Source of the DNA: Prosthecodimorpha staleyi
Lineage (GTDB): Bacteria > Pseudomonadota > Alphaproteobacteria > Rhizobiales > Ancalomicrobiaceae
Reading direction: 5' to 3'
Assembly: GCF_018729455.1 (NCBI RefSeq)
Contig: NZ_JAHHZF010000003.1
Coordinates: forward strand, 96,953 to 160,952
DNA length: 64,000 nt
The notes beneath the pieces are model-generated. The model made no database searches. It saw nothing but the letters and a program-made list of their open reading frames with translations, and had not been told where the DNA came from. Below are positions 52,741 through 62,124 of the stretch, in pieces. Position numbers and translations under genes: made by a program. Within the stretch, counting starts at the first letter, position 1; each line of letters opens with the position of its first letter.

Positions 52741-53838
52741 TCAGCGGGCGAGCCGGTCGAACCGGTCGGCGAGGTCCTGGACCGCCTTGACCAGGACGGG
52801 GACGAATTCGGCGTAGCGCAGCCCTTCCAGGCCGGTCTCGGCGTCACGCACCCAGAGCGCGGCATCGCGCCCGTCGAGCGCGGCCGCGACCTCCTGGGCG
52901 ATCAGGCCGAAATGCCGGCGCCGGCCCTCGCGCGGCACCGGCGGCGCGGCCGGATCGGCCGGATCGGCGACCTGCTCGGCGACGCGCCAGCGGTAGCTGA
53001 CCGGCCGCAGCCGGCGCACGAAATCGAGCCCCAGATCGGCCGCGGCGATGTCGATCTTCTCGCGCCGGTCGGAGGTGTTGATGGTCGCGCTGGCGGCGTA
53101 GATCTGCGACCAGCGGGCGCTCGCCGTGCCGAGCGTGCGGGCATTGTCGGCATCCGGCCGCACCACCCGGGCGACGGTGTCGCCCGAGGCGGCGACGAGC
53201 TTCAGGGCCTCGATCCAGCTTGCCCCGTCGGCGCTGACCTTCAGCGTGAGATCGTCGCTGCCGACGAGGCCGAGTTCGGCGCGGCCCGAATAGGCGGTCT
53301 GGAACAGGAGCGACAGCGTGTTGCCGGCGGCCTCCTTGGAGGCGGTCTGGCGCAGGTCGCCGGTGCCGCCCTCCCCGGTCGCCAGCGCGGCGAACAACAT
53401 GGTGTTGAGCTTGGCCGCGATAGGATTGGTCGCATCCGCGGTGGTGCCGATGCCGAGCCGGGTCAGGTTCTGCAGGGCCGAGATGGCCCCGATCGCCCCG
53501 GCAACCGGGTCGACCCACGCGCTGCCGGTCCAGACCAGGAGCCGCGCCTCGTCGGCGAGCCAGACGCGCAGGCCTGCGGCCGGCACCGTGAAGGTCCAAC
53601 CGCCATCGACCCAGGTGGCGATGCGGCCGGCCTGGCCGGTCCAGGCCCCGGTCGGGCTGGCCGCGACGATGTAGCCGGCGCCCTCCGCCGGGCTTGCCGG
53701 CGGCGCGGCCAGATCGCGATCGATGACCAGCGCCTGGACCAGCCGGTCGAGCGCGGCCAGGGCCTCGTTGTGGGTGACGTGCTTCTGCGCCTGGCCGGCT
53801 TCGATCAGCGGCAGGCCGAGACGGGCGGTCGCGGTCAT
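52741..53838 (-). CDS. DUF2793 tail fibre with C-terminal S74 intramolecular chaperone
   Basis: A 365-residue protein. The N-terminus is DUF2793 (TARLGLPLIEAGQAQKHVTHNEALAALDRLVQALV), the distal GTA/phage fibre family. From about residue 257 an S74 peptidase/intramolecular chaperone follows: NTSDRREKIDIAAADLGL, FVRRLRPVSYRW and FGLIAQEVAAAL. The serine of N-T-S-D is the residue at which such domains cleave themselves off after trimerising the fibre. ATG at 53838 overlaps the g15 stop in ATGA. It probably trimerises as a receptor-binding fibre. Confidence 0.85.
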   Translation of the reverse strand: MTATARLGLPLIEAGQAQKHVTHNEALAALDRLVQALVIDRDLAAPPASPAEGAGYIVAASPTGAWTGQAGRIATWVDGGWTFTVPAAGLRVWLADEARLLVWTGSAWVDPVAGAIGAISALQNLTRLGIGTTADATNPIAAKLNTMLFAALATGEGGTGDLRQTASKEAAGNTLSLLFQTAYSGRAELGLVGSDDLTLKVSADGASWIEALKLVAASGDTVARVVRPDADNARTLGTASARWSQIYAASATINTSDRREKIDIAAADLGLDFVRRLRPVSYRWRVAEQVADPADPAAPPVPREGRRRHFGLIAQEVAAALDGRDAALWVRDAETGLEGLRYAEFVPVLVKAVQDLADRFDRLAR

Positions 53839-56800
53839 GGGCGTCCCTCTTCGATCGGGATGGTGGCGTGTCGGGCAATGCCGGGGCCGAGCGCCGTGCC
53901 GATCTGGGCGACGCGCAGCGTCACCGAAACCGGTGTGGCGCCGACATCGGCGATCTGGGCGGCCGCGGTCCACAGATAGGACGGCGCCGCGATCTCGATC
54001 GTCCGGACCGCGACCGGCCCGGCCAGGATCTCCAGCCGGTAGCGCTCGCTCTCCTCGCCGAGCGCCACGTCGGCCGCCGTCCAGGCGTCCGCCCCGGCGA
54101 GCCGCGAGCGGCGGATCCAGGAGAGCGTCACGTCGCCGGTGGCGCGGCTGCGCGTCGCCTTCAGCGCGCAGGGGCTCCAGGGCGTGAGCCCGCGCCCGCC
54201 GATCGTCGCCGTCACGGTGACATAGGCCGCATCGTCATAGCCGCGCGGCTCGGGGCCGACCTTCAGCGTCACGTCGCGGCCGACATCGTCGCGCGCCGTC
54301 GGCAGGGCGACGACGCGGGCATCGAGCAGCACGAAGGCGCTGCCGGCCGGCGCGCCCGCCGCCCAGGCATCCTCCGAGCCGCCCTGGACGCGCAGGAGCC
54401 GGGTCAGCCGGTAGCGGCCGGCGGCGACCAGCTCGGCGCGGGCGAATTGCAGCACCTCCCAGAGGCCGCCGGCATGGCGCACCGCCGCCAGATTGGCGCC
54501 GGCCAGCACCTCGTCGTCTTCGTGGGCGGCGAGCGAGCCGGACTGGAGATCGACCAGCAGACCCGGGCCGTCGTCCCATAGCCCGACCGGCCCGGGTGCC
54601 AGCGCCTCGGCGAGCGTGCCGAGCGTCGCCGGCGCCTCGATGGTGCCGATCGACGCAAAGCTGGCCGTGCCGGTCTTGCGCCAGATCGCCAGTGCACCCG
54701 GCCAGGGCGAGACGGCGGCGGCGATGAAGGCGCGATCGGGCCGCTCGTCGGCCGCCCCATGGGCGATGTCCAGCACATGCACGATGGGCGCCCCCCAGGC
54801 GGCGGCATCCTCGGCATTGTCGAGCCGGCCGGCACTGCGCTGCGGGCTGTAGAGATCGCGGTCGACCCGGCGCGCCTCGATGGTGCGCACGCCGCCGTCC
54901 TCGATCCGCTCGACGATCACATCCATCGTTCGGTCGCCGGCCTCGAAGGCCAGGATATCGCCCGGCTCGACCGCGATCCGGTCCGGCCCGAGCGCGAAGC
55001 CGCAGCTCTCCCGGCCCGACCAGACATCCTGCAGCCAGGTCTCCGCCAAACCCGCCGCCACGTCGACCGGCAGCACCACCGGCAGGTCGGCCCGCGTCTC
55101 GCGCCGGCTCGCCTCGGTCAGCCGGTGCGAGGCCACCGTGGTGCGCCGGAAATCGCGCAGGGCATCCGACACCGTCACGTCGATGCCGCCCGGCAGGTCG
55201 CCGGCCTCCGCGCGCAGCCGCTCGACGAGCGGCCGGTCAATGCGGTCGACCAGATCGTCGCGGCCGAGGCTGCCGTCGCGCCGCCGCGCCCGGCCGGCGA
55301 AGCGGACATGCGTGCCGGCATCGTGGGCATCGACCTGGAAGGCGGCGAGCAACGGTTCCAGCGCCTGGCGCGGCGCCATCCGATCGTCGATCACGAAACC
55401 GTCGACATGGCCCGGCACCGCCCTTGTGGCGACCGCCGCGAAGCCGGTATCGGCCAGCACGGCCCGGATCAGCCCGTCGAGGCTGGTCCCGCCGAGCCGG
55501 CCGGTCAGCCAATGGCCGGTCGGCCAGGCGGCCGCATCGGCCCAGACGCCGGCGAGCGCCGGGAAGTGCGGAAAGGGCCGTGCGTCCCAGGTCCAGAACT
55601 GCAGGCCGCCGGGATCGACCATGCGCCGCCCGTCGAGCTCAGAGACCGGGTTGTGGGCGGCCTCGAAATCCGGATGGTCCGGATCGAAGCGCGCCAGCAC
55701 GGCCTCCAGCATGCGGCGCTGCATCAGGTCGTCGCGGCCGCCGCGCGAGAAATGCGGCAGCCCGGCCTCGGTGGATTTGGCATCCGGAAACATGTTCGGC
55801 TGATTGGCGCCGAGGTCGACCGCCGGACAGCCGATCTCGACCAGCCGGAACGGCTTCGATTGCGGCAGCCAGGCCGTCGGCGTCGCACTTTCGACCCCGC
55901 CGGGGCGGTCGAAATGCGGGTTCGACCACCAGGATTTCAGGTCCTTGGGGCGGAACACCCAGGGCTTGCCGGCCGCCCCGTCGGTGATCGGCGTGCGCGT
56001 GCCGGCCTGCCGGTCCGCCGCTGAGGCATAGTACCAGTCGAACCCCTCCCCGGCGCCGAAGCCGGCGGCCAGCGCGCCGAGATCGTGCGGCGTGTCGGCG
56101 GCATCCGCGTCCGGGCCGCCGCCATGGCGCCAGTCGGCGAGCGGCCAATAGGCGTCGATGCCGACGAAATCGACATCCGGGCTGGCCCAGAACGGATCGA
56201 GATGGAAATGCACGTCGCCGGACCCGTCGGCCGGCTGGTGGCCGAACCATTCCGACCAGTCCGCCCCGTAGGAGACCGCCGTCGCGCTGCCGAGCACGGC
56301 CTTCACGTCCGCGGCGAGCGCCGTCAGCGCCGCCACGAACGGATAGGTGCCCGGCGCGGATCGGACCGTGCTCAGCCCGCGCAGCTCCGAGCCGATCAGG
56401 AAGGTGTCGACCCCGCCGGCGATCGACGCGAGTTTCGCATAGTGCAGGATCATCCGCCGGAACGACCATTCCGCCGGCCCGTCATAGGCGACCGCCTCGT
56501 CGTCCGCGTCGAAATCGCCGACCGCCGCCGTACCGACGAAGGCCGCGACCTGCGTGGCCGCAGCCCCCGTGCCGTCCGGACTGCCGATCTGGCCGGCGGC
56601 GGGGTGGCAGGTGATCCGCCCGCGCCACGGATAGGCCGGCTGCTCGGCCGCGCCGGCCGGATCGGGCAATCCGTTGCCGGCCGGAATGTCCATGGTCAGG
56701 AAGGGATAGAGGCAGACCTTGAGCCCGCGCGCCCGGATCGCCCGGATCGCGGCGACGACCGACTCGTCCGACGGCGTGCCGCCGAAGGCCGCCTTGCCGT

Positions 56801-57740
56801 CGACACGGCTGACGACGGCTGCGTCGGCGCGCGTCAGCCCGGCGACCGACCAGACGCCGTTGCCGCCCTTGTCGGCGGCCTCGACGGCCGGCCTCACCCG
56901 GCAGAGGCCGGCGCGCAGATCGTCGCCGAACCAGGACACCACCAGCGCGACCGTCTCCAGCTTCGGGCAGAGCGCCTGCAACTCGTCGAGCGAGGCTTCC
57001 AGATCGGTGATGCCGAGGCTCGAATGGGCATTCTCGCGCACCCACCCGGCCGCGCCGAGCCCGCCCAGCAGGCTGGCGGTGTGGTAGCCGAACTCGGTCG
57101 TGCCCGGGATCACCGTGACGGCGCGGATCAGCGGCTCCAGCCGGTCGACCACCCGGATCACCTCGAAGGCGAGTTGCGGGATGCGGTTGCCGAATTTCTT
57201 CAGCGCCATGCGCTCGAACACCGCCATCGCCACGCCGCGATAGGCCGGCGCCCCGCCCGGCTGGCGGGCGAGGATCAGCGGATCGGCCGCCTGATCCTCG
57301 GCCCCGAGATGGAACCGGATCGCATAGTCCTGCTGGTCGAGCTCGACCCCGTCGGCCCAGATGCGGCCGATCCGGTGGACCGGCCCCTCGCAGATCGCGA
57401 CCGCGAAATTGGCGAAATAGCTGTAGGTGGTCAGCGTCGGCCCGCCCTTGCCGCCGGTCGACTGCTCGGTCGAGGTCTCCTCGTAGCGCGTCGCCCAGAC
57501 GATCTCGCCGGTCAGGCGCACGCGGCCGTAGACGCGCGGGATCGCCTTGCCCTCGGTCGAGGTCTGGATGTCCAGATCCGACAGGCGCGGACCCTTCAGG
57601 TCGGGCAGCGTCGAGCGGATCAGCGCCCGGTCGATCAGCGCGCCGGCGATCGCGCCGAGCGCCCGGCCCGCGATCGCGCCGGCCGGCCCGAGCGAGGCGC
57701 CGAGCGTCTGCCCGGCGGCGGAAAGCAGGATTGTGGCCAT
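53835..57740 (-). CDS. GTA/phage tail hub-baseplate protein, g15-like (GTA TIM-barrel domain)
   Basis: A 1301-residue protein, the length of RcGTA g15. The N-terminal hub region (LLSAAGQTLGASLGPAGAIAGRALGAIAGA, LPRVYGRVRLTGEIVW-like block) is followed by a large glycoside-hydrolase-like TIM barrel (WFGDDLRAGLCRVRP, YPWRGRITCHPAAGQIG, DFVGIDAYWPLADWRHG, DWYYASAADRQAG). Phage_tail_3-type and C-terminal fibre-attachment domains complete it. It forms the central baseplate/megatron spike contacting the cell surface. It follows g14 with a one-base TGATG overlap, so the two are co-translated. Confidence 0.9.
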   Translation of the reverse strand: MATILLSAAGQTLGASLGPAGAIAGRALGAIAGALIDRALIRSTLPDLKGPRLSDLDIQTSTEGKAIPRVYGRVRLTGEIVWATRYEETSTEQSTGGKGGPTLTTYSYFANFAVAICEGPVHRIGRIWADGVELDQQDYAIRFHLGAEDQAADPLILARQPGGAPAYRGVAMAVFERMALKKFGNRIPQLAFEVIRVVDRLEPLIRAVTVIPGTTEFGYHTASLLGGLGAAGWVRENAHSSLGITDLEASLDELQALCPKLETVALVVSWFGDDLRAGLCRVRPAVEAADKGGNGVWSVAGLTRADAAVVSRVDGKAAFGGTPSDESVVAAIRAIRARGLKVCLYPFLTMDIPAGNGLPDPAGAAEQPAYPWRGRITCHPAAGQIGSPDGTGAAATQVAAFVGTAAVGDFDADDEAVAYDGPAEWSFRRMILHYAKLASIAGGVDTFLIGSELRGLSTVRSAPGTYPFVAALTALAADVKAVLGSATAVSYGADWSEWFGHQPADGSGDVHFHLDPFWASPDVDFVGIDAYWPLADWRHGGGPDADAADTPHDLGALAAGFGAGEGFDWYYASAADRQAGTRTPITDGAAGKPWVFRPKDLKSWWSNPHFDRPGGVESATPTAWLPQSKPFRLVEIGCPAVDLGANQPNMFPDAKSTEAGLPHFSRGGRDDLMQRRMLEAVLARFDPDHPDFEAAHNPVSELDGRRMVDPGGLQFWTWDARPFPHFPALAGVWADAAAWPTGHWLTGRLGGTSLDGLIRAVLADTGFAAVATRAVPGHVDGFVIDDRMAPRQALEPLLAAFQVDAHDAGTHVRFAGRARRRDGSLGRDDLVDRIDRPLVERLRAEAGDLPGGIDVTVSDALRDFRRTTVASHRLTEASRRETRADLPVVLPVDVAAGLAETWLQDVWSGRESCGFALGPDRIAVEPGDILAFEAGDRTMDVIVERIEDGGVRTIEARRVDRDLYSPQRSAGRLDNAEDAAAWGAPIVHVLDIAHGAADERPDRAFIAAAVSPWPGALAIWRKTGTASFASIGTIEAPATLGTLAEALAPGPVGLWDDGPGLLVDLQSGSLAAHEDDEVLAGANLAAVRHAGGLWEVLQFARAELVAAGRYRLTRLLRVQGGSEDAWAAGAPAGSAFVLLDARVVALPTARDDVGRDVTLKVGPEPRGYDDAAYVTVTATIGGRGLTPWSPCALKATRSRATGDVTLSWIRRSRLAGADAWTAADVALGEESERYRLEILAGPVAVRTIEIAAPSYLWTAAAQIADVGATPVSVTLRVAQIGTALGPGIARHATIPIEEGRP

Positions 57741-58180
57741 CAGTCGGTCGCTCCCGGAAAGGCGAAGACATGGGCGACGTGCCGCCGCCACCAGGGCCCG
57801 AGCGGGCTCTCGACGACGGCCGCGCCCTCATAGGCATGCAGGAACCTGTCCGGCCCGGTCAGGATGCCGGCATGCTTGGCCGGCAGGTGCGGCCGCCAGC
57901 GGATCAGGATCACGTCCCCGGCCCGCATCGCCGCCGTCTCGACCGGCACCAGATGGCGCGCCGCGGCCTCCGCGAAGGCCTCCCGCCCGCCCGCCTCCGC
58001 CCAGTCGCGCGCATAGGCCGGCGGCGCCTCCGGCTCCGGCCCGATCACCTCGCGCCACACCCCGCGAATGAGCCCGAGACAATCCGCCCCGACGCCCTTC
58101 AGCGATGCCTGATGCCGATACGGCGTCCCGACCCAGGACCGCGCCACCGCCACGATCCGCTCCCGCGCCACACCCGCCAT
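57740..58180 (-). CDS. GTA/phage cell-wall peptidase, NlpC/P60 family (g14-like)
   Basis: A 146-residue hydrolase. The catalytic cysteine C34 lies in KGVGADCLGLIRGVWRE and the histidine in LPAKHAGIL; the later HAYEG is also typical of TIGR02219, the GTA g14 family. It should cut peptidoglycan cross-links during DNA delivery. The ATG at 58180 follows GGAGGACGTCG. Unlike in other GTA clusters, the gene is separated from g13 by about 2.2 kb of inserted plus-strand DNA, so it needs its own promoter in the 58181-58715 gap. Confidence 0.92.
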   Translation of the reverse strand: MAGVARERIVAVARSWVGTPYRHQASLKGVGADCLGLIRGVWREVIGPEPEAPPAYARDWAEAGGREAFAEAAARHLVPVETAAMRAGDVILIRWRPHLPAKHAGILTGPDRFLHAYEGAAVVESPLGPWWRRHVAHVFAFPGATD

Positions 58181-58389
58181 CGACGTCCTCCGTTGCCGAA
58201 ACTCTCGCACTGATTGCCGCGCGATCCGGACAGCCGCGGCCCGGATCGCCTGCAGGGCGGCGCGCCTCCCGATTTTCCTGCCCAGGCGAAAGCCGACGCA
58301 TCGCCTGGCTTTTCGTCAGGCGGCGGGAAGGCGGTTCGCGGCCGGTCTGTGGCGGGAGCGCAGGCGCGCCGTCCGGCGGGAGCCGGGCA

Positions 58390-58515
58390 GCCTCTCTTCC
58401 CCGCACTCTCGATGTGCATTACGAAGAGGCGATCGCGCAGCCGACGCGCGTCCTCACTCGCCTCGAAGACGTCATCGGGCTCGCTTGGGATTCGAGGCAA
58501 CCTGACGGGTCCGCA
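58390..58515 (+). pseudogene. Sulfotransferase-like C-terminal remnant
   Basis: In the 535-base gap between g14 and the methyltransferase gene, one plus-strand frame reads LDVHYEEAIAQPTRVLTRLEDVIGLAWD. That is close to the C-terminal block of PAPS-dependent sulfotransferases ('vryEdlvadPeavLarLadFlGl.wd'). Upstream and downstream frames show no further match, so this is most likely a decayed fragment. Nothing else in 58181-58715 looks coding. Confidence 0.5.
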
Positions 58516-58715
58516 GCAGCCGCATCCGCCTTGCCGGAGGCACAGACATCCCATGGATCGGCCGACCGAAAGCGGCCGCGGTGCGGCGCGAAGCCGTCGC
58601 GCAGCCGCGGCACCCTCCCGAAGCTGCAGGCATCGTGGCGCCGGCGACGGCAATCGTCCGTGGCCGATGTCCGAAGGCCGCGGCCATCCCGTTGACGATC
58701 TGCGAAGGTTGACCG

Positions 58716-59327
58716 ATGCCGTATAGCTCAATCGCCGGCAAGAGCTGGATTGGTTCCAAAATCGCCGCGGCGGGCACGGTGCGCCGCATCCTCGACGTCG
58801 GTGTGGGCGTCGGTCGCTACTCCTCGCTCTTCAGAGAGCGGCACCCGGATGCCGAGTGGGTCGGCGTGGAGATCTGGGCGCCCTATGTCGAGCAGTTCGG
58901 ACTTGCGCAGAAATATGATCAGCTGATCATTTCCGATGTCCGCTGGGTCGATCTCGCTCGCCTCGGCCTTTTCGATGTCTGTTTCTGCGGCGATGTTCTT
59001 GAACACATGTCGGCTTCGGACGCACAACAGCTCGTCGAGAGGCTGCTCCCGCGTTGCCGGCTCTTGTTCATATCCATCCCCCTGGGCTTCTGTCCGCAGG
59101 GCTCGGTGTTCGACAACCCGTTCGAGCGCCATGTCGTCGAGGACTATTCCGACGAGCGCATCCGGGACTACTTTCCGGCGGTCGTGGACGGCGCGGTCGA
59201 GACGCGTGGCGCCTGGACCATCGGCACCTATGCGCTGAGCGGGGACGCCGAGACGATCGCGGCCCTGCATGCCCTCCGGGTGGACGACCGTTCCGAACCG
59301 CCTGACGCGCACGCGGGGCAGTCTTAA
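58716..59327 (+). CDS. Class I SAM-dependent methyltransferase, cargo inserted in the tail cluster
   Basis: A 203-residue methyltransferase. Motif I is ILDVGVGVGRYS (25-36), the acidic residue at the end of strand 2 is in WVGVEIW, motif II/III contains DVCFCGDVLEHM, and motif IV-like LLFISIPLGF follows. These are Rossmann methyltransferase features; the DVLEH form is common in small-molecule or glycan methyltransferases. It lies on the strand opposite to the tail genes, upstream of the glycosyltransferase gene (114 bases). The two probably act together on a surface glycan. Confidence 0.85.
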   Translation: MPYSSIAGKSWIGSKIAAAGTVRRILDVGVGVGRYSSLFRERHPDAEWVGVEIWAPYVEQFGLAQKYDQLIISDVRWVDLARLGLFDVCFCGDVLEHMSASDAQQLVERLLPRCRLLFISIPLGFCPQGSVFDNPFERHVVEDYSDERIRDYFPAVVDGAVETRGAWTIGTYALSGDAETIAALHALRVDDRSEPPDAHAGQS

Positions 59328-59441
59328 TCAGCCGAACCCAAAATGGGACAAACGACCCGCCTTGCCTTCCTGTGAGCGCGCCTGTTGCGTGGCATGCGAA
59401 CGCATTCGGTAGCGTCGTTGTGAACAGTGACGGAGTCGTCG

Positions 59442-60245
59442 GTGGTTTCCGCAGTCGCCATTCTCTGTGCACGCAACGAGCGAGACCATGCTCTGCGCGC
59501 CATCCAACTTTTGATTGAGAACGCCATCGACGTCATTCTCATTGATCACGATTCGGCCGATGGCACCCGGGCCGCTGCGGCGCGCCATCTGGGTCGGGGC
59601 TTGCTGTCGATCGAACACCAGCCCTGGCGCGGGTCGTTTTCGCTGACGGATCAGCTCAGGATGAAGGCGGAACTCGGCCGGCAAGTGCCCCATGACTGGA
59701 TCGTGCATGTCGACGCCGATGAATGGCTCTCCTCACCGCATCCCGGCCAGACCCTGCTGGAGGGAATTTCCGCAGCCGACGAGGCGGGAGCCAACGCGAT
59801 CAATTTCGATGAGTTCGTGTTTGTGCCGACGGGCCTGCAACACTTCGATGCAGGAACCTGCCACGAGGAGATGCTTCAGTATTACTTCTTTCAACCATCC
59901 TATCCGCGCCTCATGCGCGCCTGGAAACGCAGTGCAGGTCTCGACAACCAGACGAGAGCCGGCCACAAGCTGACCGGCGCCGCCCTGCGTCTTCATTCGG
60001 AAGATTTCATCCTGCGCCATTACATCGTCCTGAGCGCTCGGCACGCGCAAGACAAATATCTCGGACGCAACTTCTCCGAGGAAGACAGGCTCAAGGGCTG
60101 GCACCGCAGTCGTACCCAGTTTCGACTCGAGGACCTGCAGCTGCCTTCGGCTGGCGAACTGCATCGCCTTCCGCATTGGACATCGAAAGACTTCACCAAG
60201 GCGACGCCAAGGACGGCGCATTTCTGGAGCTGGCCGAAGGCGTGA
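59442..60245 (+). CDS. Glycosyltransferase family 2-like protein, cargo inserted in the tail cluster
   Basis: About 267 residues. The N-terminal Rossmann-like strand VVSAVAILCARNERDHALRAIQ is typical of GT2 enzymes, followed by VILIDHDSADGTR (the common D-x-S-x-D-G-T block) and the metal-binding D-A-D in WIVHVDADEWL. The C-terminal part contains LRHYIVLSARHAQDKYLGRNFSEED, as in the glycosyltransferases acting late on cell-surface polysaccharides. GTG at 59442 was chosen for its CGGAG site; a GTG at 59427 in frame is an alternative. Opposite in strand to the flanking tail genes. Confidence 0.82.
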   Translation: MVSAVAILCARNERDHALRAIQLLIENAIDVILIDHDSADGTRAAAARHLGRGLLSIEHQPWRGSFSLTDQLRMKAELGRQVPHDWIVHVDADEWLSSPHPGQTLLEGISAADEAGANAINFDEFVFVPTGLQHFDAGTCHEEMLQYYFFQPSYPRLMRAWKRSAGLDNQTRAGHKLTGAALRLHSEDFILRHYIVLSARHAQDKYLGRNFSEEDRLKGWHRSRTQFRLEDLQLPSAGELHRLPHWTSKDFTKATPRTAHFWSWPKA

Positions 60246-60403
60246 CGGCTAAGCCGGCGCCACAGGGCGGCGGTCGCGTCCGAACTTTCCCGAAGGGAGG
60301 CGGCCCCTCCGTCCCCGTCGAACCGGCCCGCCCCGACCGGTCGTGACCGGCCGGGATGCGGCAGCTGCCGACCCCGCACCAGCGGCGGACCGCCGGACAC
60401 CGG

Positions 60404-61297
60404 TCATTTCACCAGCGCCTTGCCGTCGTTGGGCAGCCGCGACCGGCCCGGATGGGCGAGCACAAAGTCGTTGCCGGGGATGTGGGGGAAGCCGCGGAAA
60501 TTGAGGGCGTTGTCGAAGCGGTCGCGGCAGGTGGCGAAGCGCTTGTCGCAGCCGGCGGTGACCGTGAAGCCGTCTCCGGGGGCGATCGTCGCAGCCATCG
60601 GCTGCCAGAGTTCGAGCGTGGCGAGACCCGCGGCGAGGTCGTGAAACTTGACCTCGACGGCGCGGCCGGTATTGGCGCCGCCGGTGAAGACGAGTTGGCC
60701 GCGGTCGAACAGGCCAGCCGCAAAAATGGCGAGCCCGGAGGCGGTCAGGCTGCGCGGGCTCGATGCCGCGACGACCGTGCCGGTGCCGCGCCAGGCCGGC
60801 GCGGCGAGATCGATGCCGCAGCGCGCGTCGCCGAGGGCGGCGTCGCAGCGATGGCCGTAGAGCCGCCCGCGCGGCTGGTCGAGTTCGGCGGCGAGCCCGC
60901 GCAATTCGGCTCGGAAGGCGCCGTCGCGCTCGACGATCTCGCCGATGGTGGCGATCCGCAGCACGACATGCTCGGCCGGATCGCGCCAGTCGACCCGGGT
61001 CACCGTCACGCGCGCCCCGTCATAGAACCCGGCGGCGATGTCGGCTTCCGCGATCGCCGCCGAGGCCAGCGCGCCTGAGACCTCGGCGCCGCCGACCGCA
61101 AGTCCCGCGGCGGCCACGTCCTCGCTCGAGCCGAGCCCGCTCGCCGCCTCGTGGACAACGCCGTCGAGCGTGATCGGCCGGTCGTGGTCGGTGAAGCCGA
61201 GCCGGACGCCGTCGCGCCGGGTCAGGGTCCAGCAGGTGGCGAGGGTCGTCGCCGGGCTGGCGACATGGGCGGCAAGGCCGGCGGAGAGCGTCTTCAC
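60404..61297 (-). CDS. GTA/phage tail protein, DUF2163 (g13-like)
   Basis: A 297-residue protein. Features of DUF2163 are the start KTLSAGLAAHVASPATTLATCWTLTRRDGVRLGFTDHDR, then the ALASAAIAEADIAAGFYDGARVTVTRVDW block, and a C-terminal cysteine cluster (HRCDAALGDARCGIDL, TAGCDKRFATCRDRF). The cluster positions match an iron-sulfur-binding or disulfide core described for hub proteins of this type. The GTG start overlaps the g12 stop by three bases (GTGA). It forms part of the tail hub between g12 and g15. A plus-strand insert lies between it and g14. Confidence 0.9.
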   Translation of the reverse strand: MKTLSAGLAAHVASPATTLATCWTLTRRDGVRLGFTDHDRPITLDGVVHEAASGLGSSEDVAAAGLAVGGAEVSGALASAAIAEADIAAGFYDGARVTVTRVDWRDPAEHVVLRIATIGEIVERDGAFRAELRGLAAELDQPRGRLYGHRCDAALGDARCGIDLAAPAWRGTGTVVAASSPRSLTASGLAIFAAGLFDRGQLVFTGGANTGRAVEVKFHDLAAGLATLELWQPMAATIAPGDGFTVTAGCDKRFATCRDRFDNALNFRGFPHIPGNDFVLAHPGRSRLPNDGKALVK

Positions 61298-61944
61298 GGG
61301 CGAATCTCCACCAGCGGCACGGACGGGACCTGGCCGGCCAGGAAGCCGGCGACATCGATGTCGAGTGTGTCGGTGTCGAAGCGCACCGGCACATGGAAGC
61401 GGAACCCGGCCGTGACCGTCGCGCCGTCCGCCGGGATGGACGCGGGCGAGAAGGTGATGAGGCCGGTCGTGATATCGACCGTGAAATGCACCCCTTCGGT
61501 CTGTTCGACCCCGCCGACGGCAACACGGACCGAACCCGCCACCGGCTTGGCGATCGACCGGATCCAGGCCGCCTCGCCCGTTCCGTAGGTCTTGGCGAGC
61601 ACGAAGACGGCTAACGCGCCGGTCCCGATGCCGATCGCCTGATCGAGCGGGCCCGGCAGGCCTGACGGCAGGCAGGAGCGGTCGTCGAGGCCGTCGCGGA
61701 AGCGGAAGCCGATCAGCCGGCCGCGGCGGGCCTCGAAGAAGGCGACCAGTTCGGCGAGATCGTCGAGGCTGCGCAGTCCCGTGCCGGCATCGTAGCGGCG
61801 GCGCGAATCGGCCCAGCGCTGGTTGCGGGATTCGAAGCCGGAGGCGAGCGGAACAATGTCGGTGCGCCGCTCCGGCCCGCCGCTCGCCCCGAAGGCGACC
61901 GGCGCCGGGAACAGCACCTCGTGGAAGGCGACTGGCGCCGTCAT
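61294..61944 (-). CDS. GTA/phage distal tail protein, DUF2460 (g12-like)
   Basis: A 216-residue protein with the DUF2460/TIGR02217 pattern: AFHEVLFPAPVAFGASGGPERRTDIVPLASGFESRNQRWADSRRRYDAGTG, followed by LDDLAELVAFFEARRGRLIGFRFRDGLD. This is the distal tail adaptor ring in RcGTA. ATG at 61944 follows a GGAG site; a TTG at 61950 gives two more residues. Its 3' end is translationally coupled to g13. The DUF465 gene lies upstream on the opposite strand. Confidence 0.92.
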   Translation of the reverse strand: MTAPVAFHEVLFPAPVAFGASGGPERRTDIVPLASGFESRNQRWADSRRRYDAGTGLRSLDDLAELVAFFEARRGRLIGFRFRDGLDDRSCLPSGLPGPLDQAIGIGTGALAVFVLAKTYGTGEAAWIRSIAKPVAGSVRVAVGGVEQTEGVHFTVDITTGLITFSPASIPADGATVTAGFRFHVPVRFDTDTLDIDVAGFLAGQVPSVPLVEIRP

Positions 61945-62124
61945 GGGCAAACTCCGCGTCTGATTTGATCTTCCTCAACGCCCGCCGCATTCCGCCGGGC
62001 TATCGATCGACCATCGACACCGCGCCCCGGCGCAGCCCTCGGGCGGCAGCGGGTGGGCCTCAAGACCAGCGCCGCGTCCGGATCCCGTGAAGGGCCGGAG
62101 ACAAGCGGCCCCAAGGGAGAGCCG

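Noticed and set aside
58099..58731. A minus-strand frame in the g14 upstream gap
   Set aside because: It is compositionally random (R/G/C-rich), overlaps the g14 start, and the only meaningful signal in this gap is the plus-strand sulfotransferase-like block.
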